Source: Rubrivivax sp. SCN 71-131
GTDB taxonomy: Bacteria; Pseudomonadota; Gammaproteobacteria; Burkholderiales; Burkholderiaceae_C
Direction of reading: 5' to 3'
Length of the DNA: 64,000 nucleotides
Assembly (NCBI GenBank): GCA_001724995.1
Contig: MEFD01000021.1
Span: 49,363 to 113,362 of the forward strand
Shown here: positions 51,130 to 63,904 of the stretch, in pieces
Numbering within the stretch: position 1 is the stretch's first letter
Layout: each line of letters opens with the position of its first letter
The notes under the pieces: generated by a model
Databases searched by the model: none
What the model saw: only the letters and a program-made list of their open reading frames with translations
Told to the model about the DNA's origin: nothing
Position numbers and translations under genes: made by a program

Positions 51130-51768
51130 ATGGCGCGCACGCGCATCAAGATCTGCGGAATCACGCGCGCCGTCGACGTCGACGCGGCGATCGACGCCGG
51201 CGCCGACGCGCTGGGCTTCGTGCTCTATGCGAAGAGCCCGCGCGCGCTCTCGCTGGCGGGCGCCGAGGCACTGGTGGCGCGGCTGCCGCCCTTTGTCACG
51301 CCGGTGCTGCTGTTCGTCAACGCGTCTCCCGGCGAGGTGCATGCGGCGGCGCAGGCCGTGCCGCAGGCGCTGCTGCAGTTCCACGGCGACGAGACGCCCG
51401 AGCAGTGCGAAGCCGCCGGCCGCCCCTTCCTGCGCGCTGCGCGCATGGGGTCGGGATTCGATTTGCTAGACTTCGCCGCGCGCTTTCACGCCGCGACGGC
51501 GCTGCTGCTGGACGCCCATGTCGAGGGTTACGGTGGCGGCGGAAAGGCTTTCGATTGGTCACTGATTCCACCAAGCGTTCCCTCTCCGGTCGTTTTGTCT
51601 GGTGGGTTGAATCCGTCAAACGTGACCGATGGGGTGCTGCACGTCCGGCCCTATGCCGTTGACGTGAGTTCCGGCGTCGAGTCGGCCAAGGGCGTGAAGA
51701 ACGCCGTGCTGATGCGCCGGTTCTGCAAGGCGGTGCGCGACGCCGACCAGCGCCTCGCCAGCCTTTGA
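51130..51768 (+). CDS. trpF: Phosphoribosylanthranilate isomerase
   Basis: 212 residues forming a TIM barrel. The catalytic Cys is in RIKICGITR and the general-acid Asp in [23 protein letters not shown] and [14 protein letters not shown] bind the phosphate. It catalyses the Amadori step of tryptophan synthesis. It sits between truA (21 bp) and trpB (45 bp). Confidence 0.96.
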   Translation: MARTRIKICGITRAVDVDAAIDAGADALGFVLYAKSPRALSLAGAEALVARLPPFVTPVLLFVNASPGEVHAAAQAVPQALLQFHGDETPEQCEAAGRPFLRAARMGSGFDLLDFAARFHAATALLLDAHVEGYGGGGKAFDWSLIPPSVPSPVVLSGGLNPSNVTDGVLHVRPYAVDVSSGVESAKGVKNAVLMRRFCKAVRDADQRLASL

Positions 51769-51813
51769 GCCCAAGAGGCCCGCCACCCGCGCGGGCCCGC
51801 CGCGGAAGACCCC

Positions 51814-53054
<1,241 letters not shown>

Positions 53055-53058
<4 letters not shown>

Positions 53059-53885
53059 GCCGCATCGCCGCCACCCTCGCGGCGCTGAAGGCGCAGGGCC
53101 GGCGCGCGCTCATTCCCTACATCACGACCGGCGACCCCTATGCCGACATCACGCCCGAGCTGATGCACGCGCTGGTCGCCGGCGGCGCCGACATCGTCGA
53201 GCTCGGCGTGCCCTTCAGCGACCCCATGGCCGACGGCCCGGTGATCCAGCAGGCCGGCGAGCGGGCGCTGGCGCGCGGCATCGGCCTGCCGCAGGTGCTG
53301 CAGGCGGTGCGGATCTTCCGCGAGCGCGACGTGCAAACGCCAGTCGTGCTGATGGGCTACGCGAACCCGATCGAGCGCTTCGATGGCCGCCACGGCGAAC
53401 GGGCCTTCGTCCAGGCCGCGGCAGCGGCCGGCGTCGACGGCCTGCTGGTGGTCGACTACCCGCCCGAGGAGTGCCGGGAGTTCGCCCAGGGAGCGCGTGC
53501 CGCCGGCCTGGATCTGATCTTCCTGCTCGCGCCGACCTCGACCGAGGCGCGCATGCGCGAGCTCGGGGAGGTGGCCAGTGGCTACGTGTACTATGTCTCG
53601 CTGAAGGGCGTGACCGGAGCCGGGCACCTGGACACCGAGGCGGTGGCGCGGATGCTGCCGCGCATCCGGCAGCACGTGAAGCTGCCGGTGGGCGTGGGCT
53701 TCGGCATTCGCGATGCAGCCGGCGCCAAGGCGGTGGGCCGGGTGGCGGACGCGGTGATCGTCGGTTCGCGCCTGGTACAGATGTTGCGGCCGCTGCCGCG
53801 CGAGCAGGTCGCGCCGGCGGCCCGGGCCTTCATGGCCGAGATCCGGCATGCGCTGGACGAATTGCCCAAGGAGTACGACGCATGA
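53055..53885 (+). CDS. trpA: Tryptophan synthase alpha chain
   Basis: 276 residues. Catalytic Glu and Asp are in [15 protein letters not shown] and [13 protein letters not shown]; the phosphate loop is GVGFGIRDA. It cleaves indole-glycerol phosphate and channels indole to TrpB. Both ends overlap neighbours (ATGA with trpB before and accD after), so it is embedded in the trpBA-accD string. Confidence 0.98.
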
Positions 53886-54754
53886 GCTGGCTCGAGAAGC
53901 TGCTGCCGCCCAAGATCCAGCCCACCGACCCGAGCGAGCGCCGCACGGTGCCCGAGGGCCTGTGGGTGAAGTGCCCGGAGTGCGAGACGGTGCTCTACAA
54001 GACCGACCTCGAGCAGAACCTCAACGTCTGCCCGAAGTGCTCGCACCACCATCGCATCGGCGCGCGCGCGCGGCTCGATGGCTTCCTCGATCCCGAAGGG
54101 CGCTACGAGGTCGGGCAGGAAGTGCTGCCGACCGACCCGCTGAAGTTCCGCGACAGCAAGAAGTATCCCGAGCGGCTGAAGGCGGCGCTGGAATCGACCG
54201 GCGAGACCGACGCGCTGGTCGTCCTCGGCGGCGCGGTGATGAGCGTGCCGGTGGTCGCGGCCTGCTTCGAGTTCGATTTCATGGGCGGCTCGATGGGCTC
54301 GGTGGTGGGCGAGCGCTTCGTGCGCGGCGTCGAGACCGCGATCGAGCAGAAGGTGCCGTTCGTCAGCTTTGCCGCCACCGGCGGCGCGCGCATGCAGGAA
54401 GGGCTTTTCAGCCTGTTGCAGATGGCCAAGACCAATGCCGCCCTGACCCGATTGGCGAAGGCGAAGCTGCCCTTTGTCAGCGTGCTCACCGACCCGACGA
54501 TGGGGGGCGTCTCGGCCAGCTTCGCCTTCATGGGCGACCTGGTCATCGCCGAGCCCAAGGCGCTGGTTGGCTTTGCCGGCCCGCGCGTGATCGAGAACAC
54601 CGTGCGCGAGAAGCTGCCCGAGGGCTTCCAGCGCGCGGAATTCCTGCTCGGCAAGGGGGCGCTGGACATGATCGTCGACCGCCGCCAGCTGCGCGGCACG
54701 ATCGCGCGCGCGCTCGCCATGCTGCAGCGGCAGAGCGCCGACGCGGTTGCATGA
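53882..54754 (+). CDS. accD: Acetyl-CoA carboxylase carboxyltransferase beta subunit
   Basis: 290 residues. The N-terminal zinc ribbon is [23 protein letters not shown]; the crotonase-fold half holds [27 protein letters not shown] and [12 protein letters not shown]. With AccA it transfers carboxyl from BCCP to acetyl-CoA, starting fatty-acid synthesis. Its ATG overlaps the trpA stop, a common betaproteobacterial arrangement. Confidence 0.97.
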   Translation: MSWLEKLLPPKIQPTDPSERRTVPEGLWVKCPECETVLYKTDLEQNLNVCPKCSHHHRIGARARLDGFLDPEGRYEVGQEVLPTDPLKFRDSKKYPERLKAALESTGETDALVVLGGAVMSVPVVAACFEFDFMGGSMGSVVGERFVRGVETAIEQKVPFVSFAATGGARMQEGLFSLLQMAKTNAALTRLAKAKLPFVSVLTDPTMGGVSASFAFMGDLVIAEPKALVGFAGPRVIENTVREKLPEGFQRAEFLLGKGALDMIVDRRQLRGTIARALAMLQRQSADAVA

Positions 54755-54895
54755 GCGCGCCGGGCCGCTCCCAAGCGCCCATCGCGGAGCACGCAGTGCA
54801 CAGGGTTGTCCAGTGACCCGGCGCTACGCCGTGCAGCCGGGCCCGCTGGGGCCCGGTTTGCCGTCCGCCACCGCGCCGCGACGAATGCATTGACG

Positions 54896-56176
54896 ATGTC
54901 CAGACCGACGACGCTCGAGGGCTGGCTCGCGCACTGCGAGCGCATCCATCACAAGCCCAAGGACCGGCCGCTGGACGAGCTGCGCGCCTTGCGTGACCGG
55001 CTGGGTCTGCGCTTTCACTGTCCGGTGATCGTCGTCGCCGGCACCAACGGCAAGGGTTCGAGCTGCGCGATGCTGGAATCGATCGCGCAACAGGCCGGCT
55101 ACCGCGTGGGCGTGTACAGCAAACCGCACCTGGTGCGCTTCGAGGAGCGCTGCCGCATCGGCGGCGCGATGGTGGACGAGGCGACGCTGCTGCCGCACTT
55201 CGAGGCGGTGGAGGACGCGCGCGGCGAACTGCCGCTGACCTGGTTCGAGTTCACGACCTTCGTCATCCTGCGCACGCTCGCCCAGGCGTCGCTCGACCTG
55301 GCGGTGCTCGAAGTCGGCCTGGGCGGCCGGCTGGACACGGTGAACGTGATCGACGCCGACTGCGTGCTGCTCACCAGCATCGACCTCGACCACATCGACA
55401 CCCTGGGCAGCAACCGCGAGGCCATCGGCCTCGAGAAGGCGCACGTGATGCGGGCCGGCCGTCCGGCGATCGTCGCCGATCCGCAGCCGCCGCAGAGCGT
55501 GCTCGACTACGGCGAAAGCATCGGTGCCGACCTGTGGCGGGTGGGCCGCGACTTCACCCATGCCGGTGACCGCCAGCAGTGGACCTGGGGCGGACGTCAG
55601 CAGCGCTATGCGGGTCTGGGCTATCCCGCGCTGCGCGGTGCCAACCAGTTGCTCAATGCCGCCGGCGTGCTCGCCGCCTTCGAGGCGCTGCGCCTGCGGC
55701 TGCCGATCCCGGCGCAGGCGGTGCGCTCGGGCCTGGCACTGGTCGACCTGCCGGGGCGCTTCCAGGTCGTGCCGGGGCAGCCGACGCTGGTGCTCGACGT
55801 CTCGCACAACATGCAGGCGGTGTCGGTGCTCGCGGCCAACCTGAAGGCCATGGGCAGCTTCTACAAGCAGACCCATGCCGTGTTCGGGGCCATGCGCGAC
55901 AAGCAGCTCGCGCCGATGATCGAGCGCATGCGCGGGCTCGTCGACCGTTGGTACCTGTGCGCGCTGCACAGCGAGCGCGCCGCGTCCGTGGCGCAGTTGC
56001 AGGCCATCGTCGGCGAGGCGCCGCACAGCGGCCACGACAGCCCGGGTGCTGCGCTGCAGGCGGCGCTGGCGGCCGCCGGCCCGGCCGATAGAATCGTCGT
56101 CTTCGGCTCCTTCCACACCGTTGGCGGCGTGTTGAAGGACGGCCTGCCGCGACTGTCCGCACCGCACCTGGGCTGA
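54896..56176 (+). CDS. folC: Dihydrofolate synthase / folylpolyglutamate synthase
   Basis: 426 residues of the Mur-ligase fold. The ATP P-loop is VVAGTNGKGSSCAM; EVGLGGRLDTVN and SIDLDHIDTLG follow, and the C-terminal domain has LDVSHNMQA. It adds glutamate to dihydropteroate and folates. The ATG at 54896 is preferred; the frame is open further upstream. A 141-bp gap after accD holds no recognisable gene. Confidence 0.94.
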   Translation: MSRPTTLEGWLAHCERIHHKPKDRPLDELRALRDRLGLRFHCPVIVVAGTNGKGSSCAMLESIAQQAGYRVGVYSKPHLVRFEERCRIGGAMVDEATLLPHFEAVEDARGELPLTWFEFTTFVILRTLAQASLDLAVLEVGLGGRLDTVNVIDADCVLLTSIDLDHIDTLGSNREAIGLEKAHVMRAGRPAIVADPQPPQSVLDYGESIGADLWRVGRDFTHAGDRQQWTWGGRQQRYAGLGYPALRGANQLLNAAGVLAAFEALRLRLPIPAQAVRSGLALVDLPGRFQVVPGQPTLVLDVSHNMQAVSVLAANLKAMGSFYKQTHAVFGAMRDKQLAPMIERMRGLVDRWYLCALHSERAASVAQLQAIVGEAPHSGHDSPGAALQAALAAAGPADRIVVFGSFHTVGGVLKDGLPRLSAPHLG

Positions 56177-56210
56177 GCCGCGCCGGGGCCGCCCGCCCTC
56201 CCGCTTCCCC

Positions 56211-57079
<869 letters not shown>

Positions 57080-57080
<1 letters not shown>

Positions 57081-57577
57081 TGACCGCGCTGTCCTGGATC
57101 GACTGGGCACTGCTGGCGGTGCTGCTGCTGTCGGTGCTGGTGGGCGTGTGGCGCGGCCTCGTGTTCGAGGTGTTGTCGCTTGCCGGCTGGGTGGTGGCCT
57201 GGGTGGGCGCGCAGCTGTTCGGGCGCGAGCTCGCGCCCTGGCTGCCCGTGGGCGCGCCCGGCTCGGCGGCCAACGTGCTCGCGTGCTTCGTGGTCGCGTT
57301 CGTCGGCATCCTCATCGTCTGGTCCCTGCTGGCGCGGCTGGCGCGCCTGCTCATCCATGCCACGCCGCTGTCGCTGCCGGACCGGGTGCTGGGCGGCGGC
57401 TTCGGCCTGCTGCGCGGCGGCGTGTTGCTGCTGGCGCTGGCGACGGTGCTGGCCCTGACCCCGGCGGCGCAGTGGGCACCCTGGCAGCAATCCGAAGGGG
57501 CGCGCTGGCTGCGCGTCGTGCTGCACGGGCTCGGGCCGCTGCTGCCCCACGACATGGCTCGTCATCTTCCGACCTGA
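57080..57577 (+). CDS. cvpA: CvpA family membrane protein
   Basis: 165 residues with four hydrophobic helices. The opening WIDWALLAVLLLSVLVGVWRGLVFEVLSLAGW is the CvpA family signature. CvpA proteins are needed for colicin V secretion in enterics and are otherwise linked to envelope and purine functions. The ATG shares one base with the SPOR stop (TGATG). It is 9 bp before purF, the conserved pairing. Confidence 0.9.
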
Positions 57578-57586
57578 GGTTTCATC

Positions 57587-59098
57587 ATGTGCGGCATCGT
57601 CGGCGTGATTTCACGAGCGCCCGTCAACCAGCTCCTCTACGATGCGCTGCTGCTGCTGCAGCATCGCGGCCAGGACGCCGCGGGCATCGTCACGATGCAG
57701 GGCACGAAGTGCTGGATGCACAAGGCGCGCGGCATGGTGCGCGACGTCTTCCGTACGCGCAACATGCGTGCCCTGCCGGGCAACGTCGGCCTCGGCCAGG
57801 TGCGCTACCCGACCGCCGGCAGCGCCGACAGCGAGGAGGAGGCGCAGCCCTTCTACGTCAACGCGCCTTTCGGCATCGTGCTCGTGCACAACGGCAACCT
57901 GACGAACGCCAGGACGCTGAAGCAGGAGCTGTTCGACGTCGACCGCCGTCACATCAACACCGACAGCGACTCCGAGGTGCTGATCAACGTGCTCGCGCAC
58001 GAGCTCGGCCGCGCCACGCGCGACCTGCCGCTCACGCCGGACGCGGTGTTCGAGGCGGTGGCCGCGGTGCACCGGCGCGTGCGCGGCTCGTACGCGGCGG
58101 TCGCGCTCATCGCCGGCCACGGCCTGCTCGCCTTCCGCGACCCCTTCGGCATCCGCCCCCTGTGCCTGGGTCAAGGGCAGGGCGAGGTGATGGTGGCCAG
58201 CGAGACGGTGGCGCTGCAGGGTACGGGCCACGAGCCGCTGCGCGACGTCGCGCCGGGCGAGGCGGTCTTCGTCGACCTGCAGGGCCAGGTGCACGCGCGC
58301 CAACGCGCCGAGCATCCGTCGCTCAACCCCTGCATCTTCGAGTACGTCTATCTCGCGCGGCCGGATTCGGTGATCGACGGCATCTCCGTCTACCAGGCGC
58401 GGCTGAACCTGGGCGAGGCGCTGGCGCAGCGGGTCATCAACCAGCTTGCGCCGAGCGAGATCGACGTCGTCATCCCGATCCCCGAGAGCAGTCGCCCGAG
58501 CGCCATGCAGCTGGCGCAGAAGATCGGGCGCCCGTATCGCGAAGGCTTCGTGAAGAACCGCTACGTGGGGCGCACCTTCATCATGCCCGGGCAGGCGGTG
58601 CGCAAGAAGAGCGTGCGCCAGAAGCTCAACGCCATCGGCCTCGAGTTCCGCGGGCGTAACGTGCTGCTCGTCGACGACTCCATCGTGCGCGGCACGACGA
58701 GCAAGGAGATCGTGCAGATGGCGCGCGAGGCCGGCGCGAATCGCGTCTACATGGCCAGCGCGGCGCCCCCGGTGCGCTGGCCCAACGTCTACGGCATCGA
58801 CATGCCCACGCGCGAGGAACTGATCGCCCACGGCCGCAGCATCGAGGATATTCGCCGCCACATCGGCGCCGACGCGCTCGTCTACCAGGACGTCGACGCG
58901 ATGAAGCGCGTGGTGCGCCAGCTCAACCCGGCGCTCGACGGCTTCGAGGCGAGTTGCTTCGACGGCCACTACGTCACGGGCGACATCCGCGTCGAGGATC
59001 TGACGGCCCCGCAGCATGCCGCCGCGCCTTCGCCATGCGAAGGCGAAGAGGAGGGTGCGCACACGCAGTTGTCGCTGCACAGCGGAACGACGCCATGA
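57587..59098 (+). CDS. purF: Amidophosphoribosyltransferase
   Basis: 503 residues. The mature N-terminal nucleophile is the Cys of [24 protein letters not shown] is the glutamine site and [18 protein letters not shown] the PRPP loop. It performs the first committed step of purine synthesis. The last 25 residues or so are a poorly conserved tail. Its TGA overlaps the metZ ATG. Confidence 0.97.
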   Translation: MCGIVGVISRAPVNQLLYDALLLLQHRGQDAAGIVTMQGTKCWMHKARGMVRDVFRTRNMRALPGNVGLGQVRYPTAGSADSEEEAQPFYVNAPFGIVLVHNGNLTNARTLKQELFDVDRRHINTDSDSEVLINVLAHELGRATRDLPLTPDAVFEAVAAVHRRVRGSYAAVALIAGHGLLAFRDPFGIRPLCLGQGQGEVMVASETVALQGTGHEPLRDVAPGEAVFVDLQGQVHARQRAEHPSLNPCIFEYVYLARPDSVIDGISVYQARLNLGEALAQRVINQLAPSEIDVVIPIPESSRPSAMQLAQKIGRPYREGFVKNRYVGRTFIMPGQAVRKKSVRQKLNAIGLEFRGRNVLLVDDSIVRGTTSKEIVQMAREAGANRVYMASAAPPVRWPNVYGIDMPTREELIAHGRSIEDIRRHIGADALVYQDVDAMKRVVRQLNPALDGFEASCFDGHYVTGDIRVEDLTAPQHAAAPSPCEGEEEGAHTQLSLHSGTTP

Positions 59099-60336
59099 AC
59101 GCCGCCGCCGACCGCGACGGCGCGCGCGAGGCGCCGGCGTCGCTTCCCGAAGGCCTGCGCCCCGAGACGCTGGCGGTGCGCATGGGGCTGCCTGCGAGCC
59201 GCCACGGCGAGAACTCGGAGGCGCTCTTCCTCAGCAGCGCCTTCGTGCAGCCCGACGCCGAGACCGCCGCGCGGCGCTTCGCGCAGATGGAGGACTTCAC
59301 CTACTCGCGCACCGCCAACCCGAGCGTGCGCAGCCTCGAGATGCGGCTGGCGGCGATGGAGGGCGCGCAGGCGGCGATCGCCACCGCCACCGGCATGAGC
59401 GCGATCCTGCTGCTCGGCATGGGGCTGCTGAGGGCGGGCGATCACGTCGTCTGCTCGCGCTCGGTGTTCGGCTCGACGATCGGCCTCTTCGGCAAGGAAT
59501 TCGCCAAGTTCGGCGTGCGTACCGACTTCGTCTCGCAGACCGACGTCGGCGAGTGGCGCGGCGCGATGCGACCCGAGACGCGGCTGCTCTTTGCCGAGAC
59601 GCCGACGAACCCGCTCACCGAGGTCTGCGACATCCGTGCCCTGGCCGACCTGGCGCATGGCGCAGGCGCGCTGCTGGCGGTGGACAACACCTTTTGCACG
59701 CCCGTCCTGCAGCGGCCGCTCGAACTCGGTGCCGACCTGGTGATGCACGCCGGCACCAAGTTCCTCGACGGCCAGGGCCGCGTCATGGCCGGCGCGCTGT
59801 GCGGCTCGGCGCGGCTGATCCGCGAGGTCTTCTGGCCGGTGCTGCGCACCGCGGGCATGGTGCTCTCGCCGTTCAACGCCTGGGTGGTGCTGAAGGCGCT
59901 CGAGACGCTGTCCCTGCGCATGCGTGCGCAGAGCGAGAACACGCTGGCCGTCGCGCGCTGGCTCGAGCGCCATCCGGCGGTCGAGCGCGTCTTCTATCCG
60001 GGCCTGCCCTCGCATCCACAGCACGATCTGGCGATGGCACAGCAGTCGGGCGTCGGCGGCGCGGTGCTCTCCTTCATCGTCCGCGCCGCGGACGCCCAGG
60101 CCGCGCGCCATGCCGCCTTCCACGTCGTCGATCGCACGCGCGTGCTGAGCATCGCGGCCAATCTCGGCGATACCAAGACCATCATCACCCACCCGGCCAC
60201 GACCTCGCACGGCCGCCTCACCGAGGAACAGCGCCAGGCCGCGGGCATCACCCAGGGCCTCATCCGCCTGGCCGTGGGCCTCGAGCATGTCGACGACATC
60301 ACCGACGACCTGCAGCGCGGCCTCGGTACCCTTTGA
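59095..60336 (+). CDS. metZ: O-succinylhomoserine sulfhydrylase
   Basis: 413 residues of the Cys/Met-metabolism PLP family. [22 protein letters not shown] and the PLP lysine in [16 protein letters not shown] are typical, as is [14 protein letters not shown]. It adds sulfide to O-succinylhomoserine, making homocysteine. The ATG overlaps the purF stop. Cystathionine synthase is the alternative, but the purF-metZ order favours this call. Confidence 0.93.
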   Translation: MNAAADRDGAREAPASLPEGLRPETLAVRMGLPASRHGENSEALFLSSAFVQPDAETAARRFAQMEDFTYSRTANPSVRSLEMRLAAMEGAQAAIATATGMSAILLLGMGLLRAGDHVVCSRSVFGSTIGLFGKEFAKFGVRTDFVSQTDVGEWRGAMRPETRLLFAETPTNPLTEVCDIRALADLAHGAGALLAVDNTFCTPVLQRPLELGADLVMHAGTKFLDGQGRVMAGALCGSARLIREVFWPVLRTAGMVLSPFNAWVVLKALETLSLRMRAQSENTLAVARWLERHPAVERVFYPGLPSHPQHDLAMAQQSGVGGAVLSFIVRAADAQAARHAAFHVVDRTRVLSIAANLGDTKTIITHPATTSHGRLTEEQRQAAGITQGLIRLAVGLEHVDDITDDLQRGLGTL

Positions 60337-60343
60337 CTTGCGC

Positions 60344-61768
60344 ATGAACAAGCCCACCGTCCGCACCCGCATCGCGCCTTCGCCCACCGGCTTCCTGCAT
60401 CTGGGCACGGCGCGCACCGCGCTCTATTCCTGGGCCTACGCGCGCCACCACGGCGGGCAGTTCGTGCTGCGCATCGAGGACACCGACGTCGAGCGCTCGA
60501 GCCAGGAGTCGGTGCAGCAGATCCTGGATTCGATGCACTGGCTCGGCCTGGACTACGACGAGGGGCCGCACTACCAGATGCAGCGCCTGGCGCGCTACCA
60601 CGAGGTTGCCGAGCAGATGATCGCCGCGGGCAGCGCCTACCGCTGCTGGGCCACGCCCGAGGAACTGGATGCGATGCGCGAGGCGCAGCGCGCGCGCGGC
60701 GAGAAGACGCGCTACGACGGCCGCTGGCGCCCGGCGCCGGGCAAGGTGCTGCCGTCGCCGCCGGCGGGCGTGCAGCCGGTGGTGCGCTTTGCCAATCCGC
60801 TGCACGGCACGGTCGCCTGGGACGACCTCGTCAAGGGGCCGATCCGCATCGCCAACGAGGAGATCGACGACCTCGTCCTCCTGCGCCCGCCGCCGCCCGA
60901 TGCGCCGGCCGGGACGCTGGGCGTGCCGACCTACAACTTCGCCGTCGTCGTCGACGACCGGGACATGGGCATCACGCACGTCTTCCGCGGCGACGAGCAC
61001 ATCAACAACACGCCCTGGCAGATCAACCTCTTCCGCGCCCTGGGTGCGCCGCTGCCGCAGTTCGGGCACTGCCCGATCATCCTCGGCGACGATGGCCAGA
61101 AGCTCTCCAAGCGCCGCGGCGCGGTCAGCGTCACCGCCTACGAGGAGATGGGCTATCTGCCCGAGGCGATGCTCAACTACCTTGCGCGCCTGGGCTGGAG
61201 CCACGGCGACGACGAGCTCTTCACGCGCGAGCAGATGGTGCAGTGGTTCGACGGCAGCCACCTCGCCAGGAGCCCGGCGCAGTGGGACCCGGCCAAGCTG
61301 GCCTGGGTCAACGCGCATTACATCCGCGCGGCCGACGATGCGCGGCTGGCCGCGCTGGTCGCGCAGCAGCTCGCGCACCGCGGTGTCGACGCCGGGTCAG
61401 CCGATGCGCTCGTGGCCGCCTGTGCGCTCTACAAGGACCGCTGCAGCACCGTGGCCGAGCTCGCCGACTGGATCGGCCTCATGTTCGTCGATGTGCAGCC
61501 GCGCGCCGAGGATCTGGCGGCGCACGTCAGCGACACCATTCGTCCGGCGCTGCAGGACCTGCGCGAGCGCTTCGGCGGCATCGCCTGGGACAAGGTCTCG
61601 ATCGCCGCGGCGATGAAGGAGGTGCTGGCGGCGCACAAGCTCAAGATGCCCCAGCTCGCGCCGGCCGTGCGCGTGCTCGTCTGCGGCAGGGTGCAGACAC
61701 CGTCGATCGACGCCGTGCTGGCGCTGTTCCCGCGGCGGACTGTTCTGCACCGCTTGCGGCTGATCTGA
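60344..61768 (+). CDS. gltX: Glutamyl-tRNA synthetase
   Basis: 474 residues. The HIGH-equivalent motif is [15 protein letters not shown] and the KMSKS-equivalent is [11 protein letters not shown], with [10 protein letters not shown] and [12 protein letters not shown] between them. It charges tRNA-Glu; a tRNA-Glu gene lies 200 bp downstream. The ATG follows metZ by 7 bp. A 7-bp inverted repeat (61813-61819 / 61832-61838) after it might end the transcript but has no T-run. Confidence 0.97.
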   Translation: MNKPTVRTRIAPSPTGFLHLGTARTALYSWAYARHHGGQFVLRIEDTDVERSSQESVQQILDSMHWLGLDYDEGPHYQMQRLARYHEVAEQMIAAGSAYRCWATPEELDAMREAQRARGEKTRYDGRWRPAPGKVLPSPPAGVQPVVRFANPLHGTVAWDDLVKGPIRIANEEIDDLVLLRPPPPDAPAGTLGVPTYNFAVVVDDRDMGITHVFRGDEHINNTPWQINLFRALGAPLPQFGHCPIILGDDGQKLSKRRGAVSVTAYEEMGYLPEAMLNYLARLGWSHGDDELFTREQMVQWFDGSHLARSPAQWDPAKLAWVNAHYIRAADDARLAALVAQQLAHRGVDAGSADALVAACALYKDRCSTVAELADWIGLMFVDVQPRAEDLAAHVSDTIRPALQDLRERFGGIAWDKVSIAAAMKEVLAAHKLKMPQLAPAVRVLVCGRVQTPSIDAVLALFPRRTVLHRLRLI

Positions 61769-61846
61769 ATCCTCGGTTATAGTCATCGACTCGCTTGAAC
61801 GGCGCTGAACGAGAAGCAGCGATGGTTGTCTCTGCTTCGGGTTCAC

Positions 61847-61922
<76 letters not shown>

Positions 61923-61965
61923 CCCACCCGGTGGTTGCAGGCGTCGTTCGAGTCGGAAGGATCAC

Positions 61966-62041
61966 GTCCCCTTCGTCTAGAGGCCTAGGACACGACCCTT
62001 TCACGGTTGTAACAGGGGTTCGAATCCCCTAGGGGACGCCA
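61966..62041 (+). tRNA. tRNA-Glu(UUC)
   Basis: 76 nt with CCA encoded. Acceptor stem GTCCCCT/AGGGGAC, anticodon stem CGACC/GGTTG with loop CTTTCAC (anticodon TTC), T-loop GGTTCGAATCC. It lies 43 bp after tRNA-Ala. Confidence 0.95.
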
Positions 62042-62102
62042 GCTTAGTCTGGCACGAGCAGGGCAGCACTCGCGGCGCAAGCCGGCAACGCAGCCACCAC
62101 GC

Positions 62103-62179
62103 GGAGTGGTAGTTCAGTTGGTTAGAATACCGGCCTGTCACGCCGGGGGTCGCGGGTTCGAGTCCCGTCCACTCCGCCA
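62103..62179 (+). tRNA. tRNA-Asp(GUC)
   Basis: 77 nt with CCA encoded. Acceptor stem GGAGTGG/CCACTCC, anticodon stem CCGGC/GCCGG with loop CTGTCAC (anticodon GTC), T-loop GGTTCGAGTCC. Its 3' end faces an integrase gene, so it is the likely integration site. Confidence 0.95.
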
Positions 62180-62187
62180 ATAAAATC

Positions 62188-62225
62188 AACGGGTTAGCAA
62201 CGAAAGTTGCTAACCCGTTTTGTCT
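62188..62225 (+). terminator. Strong terminator after the tRNA genes
   Basis: A perfect 14-bp stem, AACGGGTTAGCAAC / GTTGCTAACCCGTT, with a GAAA loop, followed by TTGTCTTG. It ends the tRNA transcript and probably insulates it from the integrase region. Confidence 0.85.
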
Positions 62226-62237
62226 TGTGACGGCCTG

Positions 62238-62260
62238 AGGGGTAAACCAAGGGGTAAACC
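62238..62260 (+). repeat. Two tandem AGGGGTAAACC repeats
   Basis: Exact 11-bp copies at 62238-62248 and 62250-62260 with a 12-bp period, between the tRNA terminator and the integrase stop. They could be arm-type integrase binding sites. Confidence 0.5.
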
Positions 62261-62377
62261 GTGCAGCGGCTGCATACGGTCCGCGACGGACTGCAGCGGA
62301 CAGTGCGAGCGGTATTGGCGTTCGACGTGGAATGAACATGACGGGTGGGCGCGGAGTGCCTGCGAAGTGGCTTGGAA

Positions 62378-63904
62378 CTACTCCGCACCCGCCAGCACTT
62401 GCCCGGTGGCCGTCGTAGTGCGAGCGCCGCGCGACCGACCTTTCCGGGCGACCTGTTTCGAGGTCGCAGCGGCGGACAGAATCGTCGCGAGGTGTTGCCC
62501 AAGGCGGTTCCACGCGGCACGCTTTTCGTTGGCGTAGTCGTGGTGCAGATAGTGGCGCCGCACCTTCGGGCCCGGCAGCTTATGGTTCTGGCACCGATCG
62601 ATGACATCCAGCGGGACACCCATTGCCTGCATCAGCGTGCCGCCCGTGCGGCGAAGATCGTGGAGCGTCCAGACACCGCGCTCACCGTTGGCCAGCACAA
62701 GCGAGTCGTCATGCTTGCGGTGGTCGAGCGATCCCTCCCGACTCATGAAGCGCACTTGCCGGTCGCCGACTTGCTTGCTGGCGCTCTTCTCGTGCACGTG
62801 CCGGTCCGGCGGCTGGGCGCCCTCTCGCACCCGGCCGCTCGGCCGAGCGGGAAAGCACCACGGCGTGTGCCCGGTCAACAGGTGAAGTTCCTCGAACTGG
62901 CGCAGCGCAAAAGGCGAGAGAAACACGAGCATCGGCACCTTCGTCTTCGTGTTCGCTGCCGGCAAGAACCACTCGGCCTTCTGGAGGTCGACATCCTTCC
63001 ACTCGGCCTTCATCGTTTCGCCGGCTCGACACAGGGTCGCGAGCATGATCCAGATGGCCAGTTCGTTCTCGCGCTTCATCGGACGGACACCCCCATACCG
63101 ATGACCGGCGGGAAGCGATTCGTAGGTGCTTCGCAGCCGGACCTGGATCTCGTGGAGTTCGCGGATCTCGGCGTCTGACAGCACACGGTCGCGGATCCCA
63201 TCTTCATAGTCGTCATTGACGACCTGTCGTGCCTCGACAAGTTCGGCAGGGCTACCGTCGGCGACGAGTGTTCGCCAAGGCTTGCGCGACAGCGACCAGC
63301 GATACAGCTGGCGAAGTTCGCTGAGCATGCGCTGTGCGGTGCGCCCTGCGCCGCGATCACGGCCGACGCGTCGCAACGCGGCGCGAAGGTCCGAGTCGTC
63401 GACCAGGCGCACCGGCTTGTCGCCGATCGCAGGGAGAACGTCTCTCTCGAAGGCGCGCCGAAGCTCGGCGTTGCCATCCTCACGAGACACGCCATCTGCC
63501 AACCAGGCCTCGAACATCTCGCGGAACGTGAGGTCTTCCGCTTCGTGTCGACGGGCATCGGCAAGTCTGGCCTCCACCTCCAACCGCGAATCGATGCGTT
63601 GCACCTTCTTGTGGTCGTTCGGATTGACGCCTTGCTTCAAGAGCTGGCGAGCTTGATCACGCTGCGCCCGGACGTCGGCCATCGACGCCGAAGGCCACGT
63701 GCCGCACTGATGCCAGGTGACCTTGCCTTCCCACTTGAAGGCACTCTTGAAGCGGACCGAGATCGTGCCGCCCGAAGACACGCGGACCTCGCCCGTCAGT
63801 CCATCGCCGTCGGCGACGGTGTCACCCAGCCAAGACTCAGGGATGGACTTGAGTTCTGCGACGGTCCATCGGGTTCCCTTTCCGCTCTTTGGGTATCGTG
63901 TCAT
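62378..63904 (-). CDS. Tyrosine recombinase / phage-type integrase
   Basis: 508 residues. An N-terminal DUF4102-like arm-binding region (about 20-110, WPSASMADVRAQRDQARQLL) precedes a core-binding domain (about 125-225) and a catalytic domain. Catalytic residues seen are R in LATLCRAGETM, HxxR in TLHDLRRTGG, and a tyrosine near 453 in RRHYLHHDY. It belongs to the P4-like group that integrates at tRNA 3' ends. The ATG at 63904 is preceded by GGTGGAG; a further upstream ATG would add residues with island-like composition. Codon use is less GC-biased than its neighbours, consistent with transfer. Confidence 0.9.
   Translation of the reverse strand: MTRYPKSGKGTRWTVAELKSIPESWLGDTVADGDGLTGEVRVSSGGTISVRFKSAFKWEGKVTWHQCGTWPSASMADVRAQRDQARQLLKQGVNPNDHKKVQRIDSRLEVEARLADARRHEAEDLTFREMFEAWLADGVSREDGNAELRRAFERDVLPAIGDKPVRLVDDSDLRAALRRVGRDRGAGRTAQRMLSELRQLYRWSLSRKPWRTLVADGSPAELVEARQVVNDDYEDGIRDRVLSDAEIRELHEIQVRLRSTYESLPAGHRYGGVRPMKRENELAIWIMLATLCRAGETMKAEWKDVDLQKAEWFLPAANTKTKVPMLVFLSPFALRQFEELHLLTGHTPWCFPARPSGRVREGAQPPDRHVHEKSASKQVGDRQVRFMSREGSLDHRKHDDSLVLANGERGVWTLHDLRRTGGTLMQAMGVPLDVIDRCQNHKLPGPKVRRHYLHHDYANEKRAAWNRLGQHLATILSAAATSKQVARKGRSRGARTTTATGQVLAGAE

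Noticed and set aside
61813..61838. GAAGCAG/CTGCTTC inverted repeat after gltX as a proper terminator
   Set aside because: Twelve-nt loop and no T-tract; kept only as a note under gltX.
62238..62260. Two AGGGGTAAACC repeats as the start of a CRISPR array
   Set aside because: Only two 11-bp copies with a 1-bp gap; too short and too few.
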